From the NCBI GenBank assembly GCA_947579605.1, contig OX388312.1, positions 24,823,313-24,887,312 on the forward strand: a stretch of DNA of 64,000 nucleotides, written 5' to 3'. Positions 47,878 through 59,908 of this stretch are shown here, one piece after another. The number at the start of each line of letters is the position of its first letter. Position 1 is the first letter of the stretch. A program made the translations under genes and the position numbers. Source of the DNA: Athripsodes cinereus (Eukaryota > Arthropoda > Insecta > Trichoptera > Leptoceridae). The notes beneath the pieces were generated by a model that was not told the origin of the DNA, made no database searches, and worked only from the letters and a program-made list of their open reading frames with translations.

Positions 47878-48529
47878 TGTAGACGCATTATTCCACTTTT
47901 ATTTACTAGTTCTCAAATTATTCACAACTACTTTCCATTACACTTCCCTCCAAAACTTTCTCTGACTCCAGTCCACCCTTTTATACATTGTCCAGCTAAT
48001 TCAGTCGAAGAACTTGAGTCTCAGTTCAGGGATAATTGTAGAGTTCTTAGTTTGGTTTCATAGATCAAAAGAAAACAGAAGTTAAGTTAAATAACAAAAC
48101 ATTTATTCATGGTTCAAATTATTACTGTCCGGTTCAACACAAACAGACACACCGTTACATTTTACACAAGCACTTAATATTATACAACAAATTCTAAGTT
48201 AAAATTAATCAAGTCACTTATCACTATGTACAGTTTATTTTGATACAGGTTTCAATTATTGTTTAGCACTTTTAACACAAGTTATTTCTTTTCGGTTCAG
48301 CCACCGCCCAACGCAAAAGCGTCAGACGGGTGCTACCGAGGCCAGGGGCAGGGGACAAGTGAAGTTAGTTACAGGATGTTCAACATAGAGAAATTTAACG
48401 GAAGTCAAAATAGAGTTTTATTTAATATTTGCGGGATTCTTTCCTTCAAAAAAAAAGTCAAATGGTAACTAAGTAAATTTTAATATGGAATACTCTAATA
48501 ATTATCTATTGTTATTTTTAACTACGACA
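47878..48529 (-). repeat. 5' LTR of the Ty3/Gypsy element
   Basis: 652 bp, reads as identical to 39376-40027. It would carry the promoter and the start of the transcript. AATAAA lies at 48102-48107 (minus). No strong TATA box was identified. Confidence 0.95.
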
Positions 48530-48925
48530 TTGGTCAATCTTCAATATAAAGGAATCTAATTTATAGCAATGAAATTATAGTAGTCTTAACCTAGTAATTA
48601 TTATTTGTACAGAGAACTTTAGTAAATCAAATGGTAACGAATAAAATACAAAACAAATACCAACTAATACAACAATGTTTATGGCCTATTAAATTTATTA
48701 CGAAATACAGTAGTTTCCAATTTTTATAATAATCCACCCGTATATTAATTTAAACTCATTTTCAAAAAGTCTACTCTGCATATTCACAGACAAAAAATAG
48801 TTTTATTTATTTATTTATTGGATTATTAAACATATGACCGGAAATAATTTACAAATCACAAGAATATAAACAATTCATTATCCTTCTCAGCTTGTATACA
48901 TAATTTCAATAAATATTACTATACT
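48530..48925. other. Right flank of the retrotransposon, non-coding
   Basis: AT-rich DNA with no recognisable gene. The first bases (TTGG) are compared with the left flank (ATGG) as a possible imperfect target duplication. Confidence 0.5.
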
Positions 48926-49095
48926 ATACCTTCACGCCTTATCCCAAGTGGGGTAGGCAGTGAGAACAAAACTCCATATAGATTAATCCTTACAAACTTC
49001 TTTCGCTTCTTCTACATTCATACAATTTCTCACGGCTGTCCTTGAGAATTTGATCCACGTGATCGATACACGTGATTCTCGGACTCCCGCGCTTT
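48926..49095 (-). pseudogene. LINE C-terminus and 3' end, reverse (same family as 28.1 kb)
   Basis: In the reverse direction the sequence encodes RGSPRI, DHVDQILKD and a diverged tail, and ends in CTGCCTACCCCACTTGGGAT followed by AAGGCGTGAAGGTATAG. This matches the end of the LINE at 28,131-28,385. Stops and substitutions show it is an old copy. Confidence 0.55.
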
Positions 49096-49955
49096 TACAC
49101 AAAAATACATTAAATTTGTCAACAAAATATTTCATAAAATCAAAAGACACGGCATCATGTCATAATGTAGGTAATGTAATCTATTCGGAGTGAATCTATA
49201 GTACAGAATTATAATTAACAAGTAATCAAGTTTTTTCATAAAGATAAAAATTTATTAAAAAACTAAATATTTAAAAAGTTTATTTGTTTTCAAAGTTCAA
49301 GATCAATCACTAATTCACGTTACGCATAGTGAAATTATATCTAAATATCTAATAAATAAATAAATTGTGACCCTTAATCTCCATATAATAAATTTATAAC
49401 AAATTGTGATATAAAATAATAATAGTCCAGTTCATAGTCATTAGTTGAATACATAATACATATTAAGACAGTAATTCATTTATCCTCTAGTACCTAGTTT
49501 GTACATGTCTATGTAGATACTCAATTATTCTAGATAATAGCGCCTCCCAAATGGACGATCATTTAGTGTAAGTAAAGAGACAGCACTGAGTGTGTAGAAG
49601 AGTCATCGCTAGACATCACATCACATCATATCCCATTCCATTACTTCTCTTAGTAATGGTCCTATCCCACATCTCATTCCCTTGGATAATGACCGAGGCA
49701 CGATACTGTGATTTATTCGAGAACACGACTTTGCAAATAGAAAACAATGCACAATAATTTTTCTACACGATAAAAAATATATGGAAAAAAACCCGATTGG
49801 TTTTACAAAAAAAAAATATTGTTGATAATATTCAATTGAGTTTTTTTCCGTATTTAAACATGGAGTTTTACAAAATTAACGTCGACTAAATAAATATGAT
49901 GAGAAATGTTAAGATACTATTTTATTCCCCATTGGGTCGCCAACAAAAAATAGAT
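49096..49955. other. Non-coding, nothing recognised
   Basis: AT-rich sequence with no gene, tandem repeat or inverted repeat recognised. Confidence 0.5.
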
Positions 49956-50150
49956 CTTCCATCTTTCTCAGTAAATTTTCGAGTGTCCTGTAAAAAGCTG
50001 GTGTTTGTAGAACATCACATATAAGACTATAATGTCTTACATTTTATTGACATTGAGAGGACAATTTGCGTGTTTATTGCACGTATTTAGTCTGCTGGCT
50101 ACACAGCTTGTGGGAGGTGCCATGATGGTATGAATGAATAAAAATGAATG
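49956..50150 (+). repeat. Family G SINE-like copy
   Basis: Contains TTTTCGAGTGTCCTGTAAAA, GGTGTTTGTAGAACA, GACATTGAGAGGACAATTTG, TTTAGTCTGCTGGCTACAC and GGTGCCATGATGGTATGAAT with a following AATGAATAA-like tail. Confidence 0.65.
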
Positions 50151-50584
50151 AATTATTTTACTTTTCAGTGTTTTATGAATATGATATAGTATTAACCATT
50201 AACCTTTATGTTAGTGTCACTATTTTTTACTGTTCACTTGTATATTATGACTAACTAGAGAATCATATGCACTGTAGAAAGTATGAAAAATTGTAAAGAC
50301 ATATCTGGTGAAGTGGTGACAGAGTGGTGACGAAAAGTCAAGCTTGTTACAAACCACTCCAATAAATTGTGAGCCGAAAGAGAAGAACGAATATAGAATT
50401 TTATATAGCTTATTGTAAAGCTTATTGTGACAATTCTAATGTCGTCAGACCATCGTGTGACCGATCTTCCTCTACTTCTCTTATCATTTTAATCATTTAA
50501 CATTCTTTTAAGCATGTATAATTTTAAGCATGCATGCACAATACTTATGAATACGAATAATGTGTTTTTTTGTGTAAATTACTA

Positions 50585-50760
50585 CTACTATATCATCATG
50601 GCATATCTCATAAGTGGGATAGCCAGCAGACATGCAAGCTGTCCTCTCCGTGTCAATATAAAATCAAGACATTCAAGATGGGTGGCAAACTTCATCGCTG
50701 AATTTAAGATGTAAATGTCTTAATTTTTTCGAACACCTGCCTTTTACAGGACATATTGAG
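50585..50760 (-). repeat. Family G SINE-like copy, reverse
   Basis: Starts (plus strand) with ACTACTACTATATCATCATG, then GCATATCTCATAAGTGGGAT, AGCCAGCAGACATGCAAGCT, AAATCAAGACATTCAAGATG, GGTGGCAAACTTCATCGCTG and GAACACCTGCCTTTTACAGG. Part of the CAGCTGCATGTAA region is deleted. Confidence 0.7.
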
Positions 50761-50764
50761 CGTT

Positions 50765-53700
50765 TACCAATTATTCATAGCAAAAATACAACAATCATTA
50801 TTAAACATCAAATATGAATACGAATAGGTACTTTGTTTTAGTTTTGAACACCTTCACAATGTCATGAGTTAGTGTTTGCGATTAGGCTGTTAATCCCACT
50901 TTGGTCATATCCCTTCAAATAATTCAGGTAAACCCATAACATACAGTAAATTTATCTAATAATAATAATATTACTCCAATACCAATACTTAGAAGAAGAG
51001 GAATATCTTTTCTCAGAGTTTCGCTTATTAATTGCCACTTGCCAACACCATTAATACAATACAAAATAATAATACAGTACCTATTATTATTATAATTATT
51101 AGTAAAAGTGTTCTTCATCCAGCTGATTTATAGATATGGAATTGTATAAAACAATTTATAATTATTATCGACGCTAGGTATATTATTTTATATTTGTAGC
51201 TGATGCAAATATTGGAATTTCAAGTATTTAAATTGAATGAAATACCTTTTAGCAAATAAATTATTATGAGAATGGTGATTCTTTCTAGAAAATCTTTGGT
51301 TTCATCCGTAAAAAAAGTATATGTAAATTCATCCAACAGGAAATTGTCATTATGTCATTTCACCTAGATTTAATGGAATTATATAAAAAATATAGAATTA
51401 TGCACCTATAGGTACGAAATAACTTAGCGTACCTAATGTAAATAAAATTTTATTGGAACATACTGATATTTAGATACTTAAAAACATCGTTTTTTAAGAA
51501 AAGCCCATATTAAAAAAATGGAACGAAAGATTTATAATACATAATTATAGACTTCTCGTATATATCTAAATAATACTATTTTGTATGACATTCATAAAAT
51601 GACAGATAGTAGATAATGAATTTAGCAGACAATTGAAATACCTTCGGATTCATATCCGTAGAAGGCATCAACAAGATAAGATTGCCTAAGTAATCCAATT
51701 AAGTGATCCATTAGAAAATCTTGAAACGTTTTGATTGTTCTTTTTCACTAAATTTAAGTGCATCCTTAAAGCTTGCCTACTCCGAATCAGCAAATCTATC
51801 ATTTTGTAAAAACTGCAGATTTAAATGTTATATTTACATGTCATTAAAATTTAAGCTATGCAAGCACGCCAAAGTGAACCTTTATACGAAACATATTATA
51901 TAAAATAATATTTGGATGAAAGGAAACGCACACCGTGATCCGCCCCTAATAACAAAAGAGAAGAAAAAAAACAGCAGCATACCTTCAAAACTGGCTCATA
52001 ATAGCAGTGTATTATTATTTTTACCATAATTTTATTCTAGGTATCACCCGCTGACTGCGGGCCGGAATAAAAAAGTCGGAGATAGTCTATATAGATATAA
52101 TTAACACGATGTACCTGCTAAGATATAATGACTCGTGTGCTTAGTTGTAGAAGTCAAGTTTATGTCGTCTCGTTTATGATGTTGAATATAGCGGTTGATG
52201 TTTTTGCTACCGGAGTGAGCAGCTTCTCGTGTTGATACGAACATCGGGGAGCACGCATTCGAATAGTTAGTATAATATTATAATTACAGTTTGCCGATTT
52301 TACGATCGCTCTTCCCTAATGCGCAACCAGCCGAGGCTTCCACTCTATAAAGGCACATTTTTTATATGTTATAAATATTATCTTACTTCATACATCCCGT
52401 AACCCACATTCGGTTTGTTGTTTACAGTTAGCTACAAAAAATAATACTATAATGTTCCCACAACGTTACCTACAAATTACAATGAAGCAACATTATGTCC
52501 GATTCAGCACCACGATAGATACGTAGCGTATAGAAACAGACTATGGGGGGTTATTATTGCAAATTTGCAAGTAGTTACAATTTCTCTGCCCTCGGGAGAT
52601 TCTCGATCGATTCGTGATTCCGCAAATGATAAGTCATGTATTGCGATGAAAATAATCTATTATTACTTCTACATGTAAATTGGGTTAAACGAGATATGTA
52701 CGTCAGTAGAAATTATTATTTGAACCAGTAGGTACTAGCTTATATGTAACAGCATACTAAGAAATTCTATGTCGGCTATTAGAAATACATTAGGAATGTA
52801 GTAGGACGAACAGTATATCAATACGAGTAAATTGTAATGAGTATTAGTACGGACCGCAATTATTCTGAGTCAGAAACATCCATAAAACAAGATATCATTT
52901 CCTACAATGTTTTATAAATTGTAGTGTACGATCCAAGTACACGGTGAGTACCTTTATTCTATCAAGATCATTTCATAACTATAAACGGATTAAGCATTAT
53001 ACTAAAGGGATAATTTTCAAACAAATTGTCTTGAAGATTAGCAGTCTTTCATTCAATACGTATAATTTGAATCCTAGATAGTATTTTCGCATTATTTTTT
53101 TCTTCCTCTCAGGTATCACAATTCGTATTATTAAAGTACTTAATTAAGTATTAAATTATTGAGGCTCGGTAACCTAAAGATAATAGGCTGCTTAATAGCA
53201 AAAAATTGTTATTTTATTTGCCCTAATGTTATGTTATGCTGTGGTTTACCGTAGTATATAGTAAGGTCGATCATAACATTAACTAAAAGGGTTGATTATA
53301 GGTTATATTTTACTTAAAGCTCGAGATAAATGATAGGGTAGATCACCTACGCAAAGAAATATAAATATAATTCATAAAATAAACTTTTAATCAAATGCAA
53401 TCAATGTGCATTCCTTGATAACACAAGATTTTATTGAGTACCTACCTTATAATTAAAGAAATGTTTTAAGATAAACTGTACCGGAAAGGTACGATAAAAC
53501 GTTTTTCGTTTATTTTTATTTTTTTTACGAGTACATCGCAAATATTTATTTTATCGTTTATAATAAAACTCCACCAAGTTTTATGTAAATTGAAATTATT
53601 ATGACATCCATTTACGATTAATGCAGAAATTATATTATTTTACTGATCATCTGAAAGCCAGATGAAAGGAATTCTATTAGGAAATCAATAAAGAGTACCT

Positions 53701-54735
53701 AAATAAAATAATATGACAAGTATATCTGGGTGAGATGTATCTACAATAATAACATTATCACGTTTGGCTACGATTGGATAGGTGTGTTAGTAACACGTCA
53801 TTATATGATTTAGGAGTTATATTTTATTATATTAGTGCACTTTACCCAAATGAATTTGTTGTAAAGGACTTGGTTGGTACATATACAAAAGTGTATATTG
53901 CTCGATAGTAATGTATGTAACAAACCGTTGTATACGAATATATTACAGAATGATATCAAGAGGCATCCAGACTTAATAATACTTGCTGTAAAACTATGTA
54001 TCGCGCATTTTTCGGTAAATTTATTCAATAATGATAGATAGCCGAACCAGTTTTTATCTTACCTACGCTTACAAGTATGTGAGCTTAGCCTGGGAGATAG
54101 TGAGGGACGCCTTAACAAAATACACCAACACACCACAACACTCTCACATACATCGGCTAATAATATTTAAACATAATATACACACTACATACATTAGCCT
54201 ATAGGTACATAGAAACTATGTGCCTATCTATATGGCACACACATGTTCAGGTGAAGGTATTATATAAGCCAGATAACTAATGCAATGCAAGCATTTTAAT
54301 TCATATATTGTGTATTTCTACCAAAAAAAGTCTACATTATTATATTAATCACCTACAGATCACCTTACCTAGTCAATTAATTATTTCAAATAGGTGTTTT
54401 TCATTACATTGTATACGAAAATTGTTCTGTAAGCTAAATATAAAACCTAAAATGATGTATCATATATTTGCATAAAATGTTTTCGTTTGTCATATTATTT
54501 TTATTAGAAGTCAATGTTTTTAAACAACAGAACATGTTTTTAATAAACCATTTTGATTTTGTTTGACCTGCAAAAAGCTTTGTATGTAAATAATGAATTA
54601 GTGTTCGTTATGATTTCTATTAGCACTTGTTTCTACTGAGGTCATCCATAACAAAGTGTCATTTATGAATATCATTATTCACAAAGATAAATAAAAAAAG
54701 CGAACAAGTGTAATATAATTATCTTCTAAATATTG
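50765..54735. other. Long non-coding stretch
   Basis: About 4 kb of AT-rich DNA without a recognised gene. A slightly richer segment at 52,030-52,330 (ATCACCCGCTGACTGCGGGC; GGAGTGAGCAGCTTCTCGTG) may be an old repeat, but I could not match it to anything else in the window. Confidence 0.45.
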
Positions 54736-54739
54736 AAAG

Positions 54740-54978
54740 AGCCGTGGAGCACCCGGTAAAGAATTGGTCTCCAACTCTTTTCAGTAGATTTTTAAGTGTC
54801 CTGTCCTAAAGAGAAGTGTCGAATGGATATAAACATTTTATATCTTAAATTTGTCGAAGAGGTATGTTACCAATCCTTAATGTTTAATTTTTTTGTTGGC
54901 ACGCAGATGACAGCTTGCATGTTTATTACGTCCAGCTAGTCTGCTGACTACTCCACTTGTGGGATGTGAATCAAATAC
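54740..54978 (+). repeat. Family G SINE-like copy, near full length
   Basis: Begins near AGCCGTGGAGCACCCGGTAA, then GAATTGGTCTCCAACTCTTT, TTTTTAAGTGTCCTGTCC, GTTGGCACGCAGATGACAGC, TTGCATGTTTATTACGTCCA and GACTACTCCACTTGTGGGAT. The GTGATGG end is altered here. Confidence 0.65.
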
Positions 54979-55282
54979 ACCATATTAGGTATACTTCCCT
55001 GTTTCGATAAGTAATGCCTCGCTGTAATGCTCGGTCAATAACTCTTGGTACCATGTAAATTGCAAAAGGAAATGATCAAATTATATTACTTTTATTTATT
55101 ATTCACTAATCATTATGTTTTTTTTTATATATATTTTAATCCCTTCTTATCGAAACATTATCTTGAGACGAATGAATAATTAAATCCTGAAATAACATGA
55201 GTAAACGCATTTAATGTCATTTAATGAGTAGATCGTGAAATTTGAGTGAAATAATTTATGATTTAGGCATACTCAAGCAAAG

Positions 55283-56109
55283 TTAAGGGACCCCTTTAGC
55301 AAAAACGATAAAACATTCAATTTTCAACGAGTTTGGTACACAAACTCTCAAAACTTGTTGACCCTATGAACATTTTGATTTGGTAAAATATGAAAACAAA
55401 TATTAAAAACCAATATCAAACTTTAACTTTAAAAAAACTCGATTTTAGCTTCATAGTATTCGTTTATAAAAAAGTATATCTCTAAAAATCGAATTCGGGG
55501 GTGTGTTTGGTACATAAATGCATGAGAATACTACAAATTTTCATATATTTATTTTAATATTGAGAATATTTAGATAAATTATAGAACAAAAAATCTATTT
55601 TTTTATTTTTTCATGGATATTGACCGACTTAAAAATTATTTTTTTTTTGATAAAATTTCTCATATTTTGAAACGTAAAATCACCGCATGAACTCAATTTT
55701 TTGTATACCTACTAAAAAAAGTTTGCTAAAATCTTTAGTATTTATATGCTTGATAGGATGAATAAAAAATATATATATTTTACAAATAATTTGTATTTTG
55801 ATATAACAAAGAGTACCTAAATAGATCTCGTCAGTCTACGATTTATTTATTTTTTAGTAAAAAACTAATATTGGTAATAAATATTTGATTTTTTATTTTA
55901 TCAAATCAATATGTTGGTTGGCAGAAATTGCCATTTGGCAATAAACCCGCCTTTTGTACAATGTACTTATTATTGTCACAATAAAGTTTATTTTATTTAT
56001 TATTTATTTATTTTATTATGTTCGCAAAGGTCAACAAGTTTTGGCAGTTTTTCTATCAAATTTGTTGAAAATAGAATATTTCACCGTTTTTGCTAAACGG
56101 GGCCCTTAA
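55283..56109. mobile_element. TTAA-flanked inverted-repeat element (MITE-like) with a nested LINE tail
   Basis: The left end TTAAGGGACCCCTTTAGCAA (55283-55302) mirrors the right end TTGCTAAACGGGGCCCTTAA (56090-56109). About 90 bp at each end match inverted, including AAAACTTGTTGACC against GGTCAACAAGTTTT. TTAA at both termini fits a piggyBac-type target duplication, but the internal ends GGG... are not the canonical CCC, so the superfamily is tentative. No transposase frame. A 3' LINE tail sits inside at 55,911-55,999. Confidence 0.7.
55911..55999 (+). repeat. LINE 3' tail nested in the TTAA element
   Basis: The block GTTGGCAGAAATTGCCATTT to CAATAAAGTTTA, followed by TTTATTTATT-type repeats, is nearly identical to 12,263-12,345. 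It must have inserted after the surrounding inverted-repeat element. Confidence 0.75.
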
Positions 56110-56980
56110 TATAATGTTTAATTTAAACTGACAGCAATTACATTTTCCAATAAGGGAATTTTCCAGAAAAAACTTTAACCATAGTTGTTGGAACAAAGAA
56201 TTTACCTACCACAATTGGGATAACTAACTGGATTTATTGTAATAAACCTACAAGCAATGAGAAGATAAGTATGAGACACGCATATTCGCAATACATAAAT
56301 AGTTCAGAAAAAACGCTTTCACCTTGTGAACAGATTTTATTTTAAAATAAAAACGATGCAATTCAGAATGTAGGTAGGTATATTATTATTCTTAGCCTAT
56401 TATAACTTATAAGCTGTAATGCACCACGACCATTTCTCGAAAGATAACAACGGTTTTATATTATTATTACTATGCATTATCATCTGTGAGCTTTTACGTT
56501 CGACGTTCAATATTTCTGATCATTTTTCACTAATGAGTTAACAGAACGGAACGGAATAAAGGATGACTATAAAATGTCTTATGGGGGACTGACTCTGATG
56601 TGATGCAATGGAGTATTATTACCTATCATCAGTTTCTTTACCAACACGTTGGCTAATTGAAAAATGCATAGCTTCTTATCAAAAAGTGTTCCTTTTAAAC
56701 ATAATGTAAACATAATTTGATGTCTTTAAAATATTTAATTTTGTTAAATATTATACCTACGAGTACATCAACGATAACCAAGAATTTCTTATTGGAGCCA
56801 TAAACTTCTGATAGATTGAAAATTTACTGTCATTTTGATATAAATTTACGAATAAATGACATTTTTAAAATTTTAAGTCGTGAGAACAGACGTTAACAAT
56901 ATTTTTGATTTTTGAATAATATAAGTTCATATTTTCATAAAAATATAAATGAACGTTGTAATCGCTATTAAATTTTACTA
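56110..56980. other. Non-coding, nothing recognised
   Basis: AT-rich spacer with no gene or repeat recognised. Confidence 0.5.
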
Positions 56981-57120
56981 CTACTACTACTATACCATCA
57001 CGGCATATCCCACAAGTGGGGTAGCCAGCAGATCAGCTGCATGTAAGAAACATGCAAACTGTCTTCTTCGTGCCAATATAAAATCAAGACATTCAGGATG
57101 GGTGGCAAGCCAATCGCTAT
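56981..57120 (-). repeat. Family G SINE-like copy, reverse, well preserved 3' half
   Basis: Preceded by (ACT)n, then ACCATCACGGCATATCCCAC, AAGTGGGGTAGCCAGCAGAT, CAGCTGCATGTAAGAAACAT, GTCTTCTTCGTGCC and GACATTCAGGATGGGTGGCA. The (ACT)n corresponds to an (AGT)n tail in the sense direction. Confidence 0.75.
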
Positions 57121-58015
57121 GAAATACAATACCTATAAATAAAATAATATTATGAAGGCATTATTTGTTATTCACAAACGTACCTGCTTAAAATGTATTC
57201 AATTCATCAATAAAAATTTCCATGAGATCGAGAGCAAAATAATTAACATTTTATATTGTATGATGATGAAGTGGACTTTTTGACTTATTCCCCTCTAGAT
57301 GTAATAGACCAGTTTTTAGTGCTTTGTGGATATTCAAGCGAGACAAAAGACAAAAAAGCATCCACCATTAACATGGACGACTCAATGTCAGAATGTTCTT
57401 TCAATGGAATGTGGATAGTTTATGCTTACTATAGGTACCTAACTGCCTACCTACATATTCCTATTATACTCATCCAGAGTTAGCCAGTTGTGCCATATTA
57501 CACCATTAACATTTATAAAATAGGTGTAGTGTAAATACTGCGTCAAAGCTTGATAAATATTTAACTGAATAATGAAGTAAAAAGTTGTGGAAAAAAAGGA
57601 AATATTGAGGTACCCACAAAGTCAAATGAATATTTCCTACAAAATAACTTACAAGATGAAGTGATGACATTAGTTAAATTGTAGAGACAGGAAATAGAAA
57701 TAAGTGGCAAGCAATGGAAGAGGGCTTTAAGCAGCACTGGATGAGAAAAGGCTAAAAAGTAGGGATGAAAAGAATGAGTGAGACATAAAACTAAGTCGTG
57801 TTGTGCTTTATTTTACGTTTTGTCATTTGAAAGTATGATAATATATAAACATCATTTTTATAATTTTTCATGCTTCCCCGTTTAATTTCTGTATTGAATA
57901 ATTTAAACTTACTGTATAATATAACCTCAACATACAGTTTGTTAATTTTTGAAGAACAAACACTGTGAAAGTTCGTCATAATTTATTATTTATAATTATA
58001 AAATTAAAAACTCGG
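57121..58015. other. Non-coding, nothing recognised
   Basis: Frames at 57256-57483 (plus) and 57791-57979 (minus) have no recognised motif. The plus frame (DEVDFLTYSPLDVIDQFLVL and following) looks more protein-like than most here, but no homologue is known to me. Confidence 0.4.
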
Positions 58016-58058
58016 TGTCTTTCACTTACAGAATGGGATTTAAGTGAAAGACAGTTTT
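58016..58058. repeat. Short hairpin, 11-bp perfect arms
   Basis: GTCTTTCACTT (58017-58027) and AAGTGAAAGAC (about 58043-58053) are perfect inverted repeats separated by a short loop. Too small to assign; a hairpin terminator-like function is not expected in eukaryotes. Confidence 0.5.
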
Positions 58059-58480
58059 TTTTTTAATTTTATTTATCAATTTAAATAATTAATAATTTGA
58101 TATAAATTATACTTAATTGTCTGTGAAATATTATAAGGTAGAATTAATAATATGAATTGAGTTGAATAAAAATAAAGCACACATACAATACTTTGTAGGT
58201 ATACGGTAAAACTAGTATTTACCTTAGTGTATTGCAATGTTTATGTAGTGGATGTACCTACCTATGCCGTATAAGGGAATATTAGCAATGCATTATAAAA
58301 AATAAAGTAATAATAATTATTCTTACACGTTAAGTGTTACTAGGGACTAGACACACGCATAGGAGGGCTGAATAAATAAATAATAAAGAGTTTATATTGA
58401 AGAGTTATGTTATTAATAAATTCAAGTTAAATTTTCAATGCGGAAAAAATGTTCAAGTATTAAAACGCTTTGTGGTACCA
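58059..58480. other. Non-coding, nothing recognised
   Basis: AT-rich spacer between the small hairpin and a SINE-like copy; nothing identified. Confidence 0.45.
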
Positions 58481-58484
58481 CTAC

Positions 58485-58725
58485 TACTACTACTGTATCA
58501 TCACGGCACATCTCACAAATGGGCTAGCCAGCAGGCCAGCTGCATGATACAAACGGGCAAGCTGTCTTCTCCGTGCTGACAAAAATTAAGATAGTGAGGA
58601 TGGGTGACAAAACTCATTACTGTCTTTATTTTTTGAACACCTGGCTTTTACAGAACACTCAAAAACTTATAGAAAAAAGTGGAAGACATTTTTTGCTGGA
58701 TACTCCACGGAATAATTTCACACCA
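58485..58725 (-). repeat. Family G SINE-like copy, reverse, near full length
   Basis: (ACT)n, then GTATCATCACGGCACATCTC, GGGCTAGCCAGCAGGCCAGC, GCTGTCTTCTCCGTGCTGAC, GAGGATGGGTGACAAAACTC, GAACACCTGGCTTTTACAGA and AGAAAAAAGTGGAAGAC. This copy preserves the family 5' end. Confidence 0.7.
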
Positions 58726-58869
58726 AGATACATGTAGTATTTGAATTTTACTGAATCTGAAAATTACAAATGAAATATACATGGAAAATTGAGATAAATT
58801 AACTTATTGACCTCCCGTATAATACTTACAGAATAAGTTTGGACTAATCTATGAAATTATAATTAAAGA

Positions 58870-58925
58870 CAATTCGGCATGGGGCACTTTTGAGATATGC
58901 CGTGATGGTGTGGTAATAGTAGTAA
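58870..58925 (+). repeat. Family G 3'-end fragment
   Basis: ACTTTTGAGATATGCCGTGA followed by TGGTGTGGTAATAGTAGTA is the last 45 bp of the family in sense direction, again followed by an (AGT)n-like tail. Confidence 0.55.
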
Positions 58926-59814
58926 ATTTGACATGACAGCTTGTTCATCAATATATATGCCAATACATTTTAATCCAATATTATATTTGAAATTTTCTAC
59001 AATACTGAAAGCATTGAGACAAATAATACACTTGACATTTAAACTAGTTATAAATATAAACAATGGAAAGAAGTGATATTTCAAGTAAGACAATTTGCAA
59101 AAACAAATAATTGAGCGAGTAAGATGAGCCAGGTATATAAAATAGTAGGGAGTACCTAAATAAAAATAAATAAGTAAGTACTCGTATATAAATTTAATTA
59201 TCTCCTTTTATTTATTATCAGTACTCATGGTCACGTAACGTTGTCAAGATTATGGCAGTCTTTAGTGAGGTAGTAGTAAGTAGTCGAGAATAAAGCCGTG
59301 TATTAGAAGAATAACTTTAAAGACTCTTCTTGAGTAAAAAAAACTCGGCTTTCAACATTACAAAAGGGGGTAACCTTCATTTTCTTCAAGTCCGTCTACC
59401 CGGAGACGTGTAATAGTAGTACAGACAATAGACTCAAGCTCAAGTTCCGTCGTAGGTATTCGCTAGTCTCGTATGAAACATTCTTTTAAAGCGGCTACAA
59501 AGCGTAATAATATGTATATTATTATTCAATCGATTTGTTTTAAGGCTTTTTTTACATCCGGAAATCTTAAAAAAATAAACTTAAAAAGAAAGAAAAAAAT
59601 CAAACATCAAAATGGACGCATTCACTTACGTTTCATAGAATAATGATAGCATACAACGTTTTTTTGTAAAAATATATTCTGTATTTTTTCGAATAATTTG
59701 TAAATTTGTAGATACATATTATTTGCTGAAGAAAATTTCATTAATTGTTCTCGAAACAATGTACTACCGATAATATAATATCAAAATGTAAACTATAGGT
59801 GTAAACACGAATTC
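58926..59814. other. Non-coding, nothing recognised
   Basis: AT-rich spacer; no gene or repeat identified. Confidence 0.45.
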
Positions 59815-59908
59815 AATGTGTAGCCTGGAGGTAGAGTCTTGGACTCATGCACAAGACATGAACGGTTCGGTCCCAGGTGCCGGTAAACTCTCCTTTCACG
59901 AGAGTTAA
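59815..59908 (+). repeat. tRNA-derived SINE family T, 5' half
   Basis: TAGCCTGGAGGTAGAGTCTT, B-box-like GGTTCGGTCCC (59864-59874), then CCAGGTGCCGGTAAACTCTC and CTTTCACGAG. The copy then diverges from the family body. Confidence 0.65.

Larger units (their letters stand above)
39376..48529 (-). mobile_element. Complete Ty3/Gypsy LTR retrotransposon, 9,154 bp, transcribed leftward
   Basis: In transcription order (minus strand): 5' LTR 47878-48529; primer-binding site 47856-47873; long leader; gag 46458-45385; -1 frameshift site; pol to 42197; about 2.2 kb untranslated region with a triplicated repeat; 3' LTR 39376-40027. Domain order protease, reverse transcriptase, RNase H, integrase defines Ty3/Gypsy. 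Every catalytic residue I checked is present, both frames are uninterrupted and the LTRs read as identical, so the copy is very young and may be mobile. Flanks offer only an imperfect 4-bp target duplication (ATGG left, TTGG right). No envelope-like frame is seen. The tRNA-Lys primer suggests an Osvaldo-like lineage, which I cannot confirm. Confidence 0.95.

Noticed and set aside
57256..57483. 75-codon plus frame with acidic, protein-like start
   Set aside because: No recognised family and no supporting splice sites identified; kept only as a remark in the spacer entry.
58016..58058. Perfect 11-bp hairpin considered as a microRNA precursor
   Set aside because: Arms are far too short for an animal pre-miRNA stem of about 22 bp.
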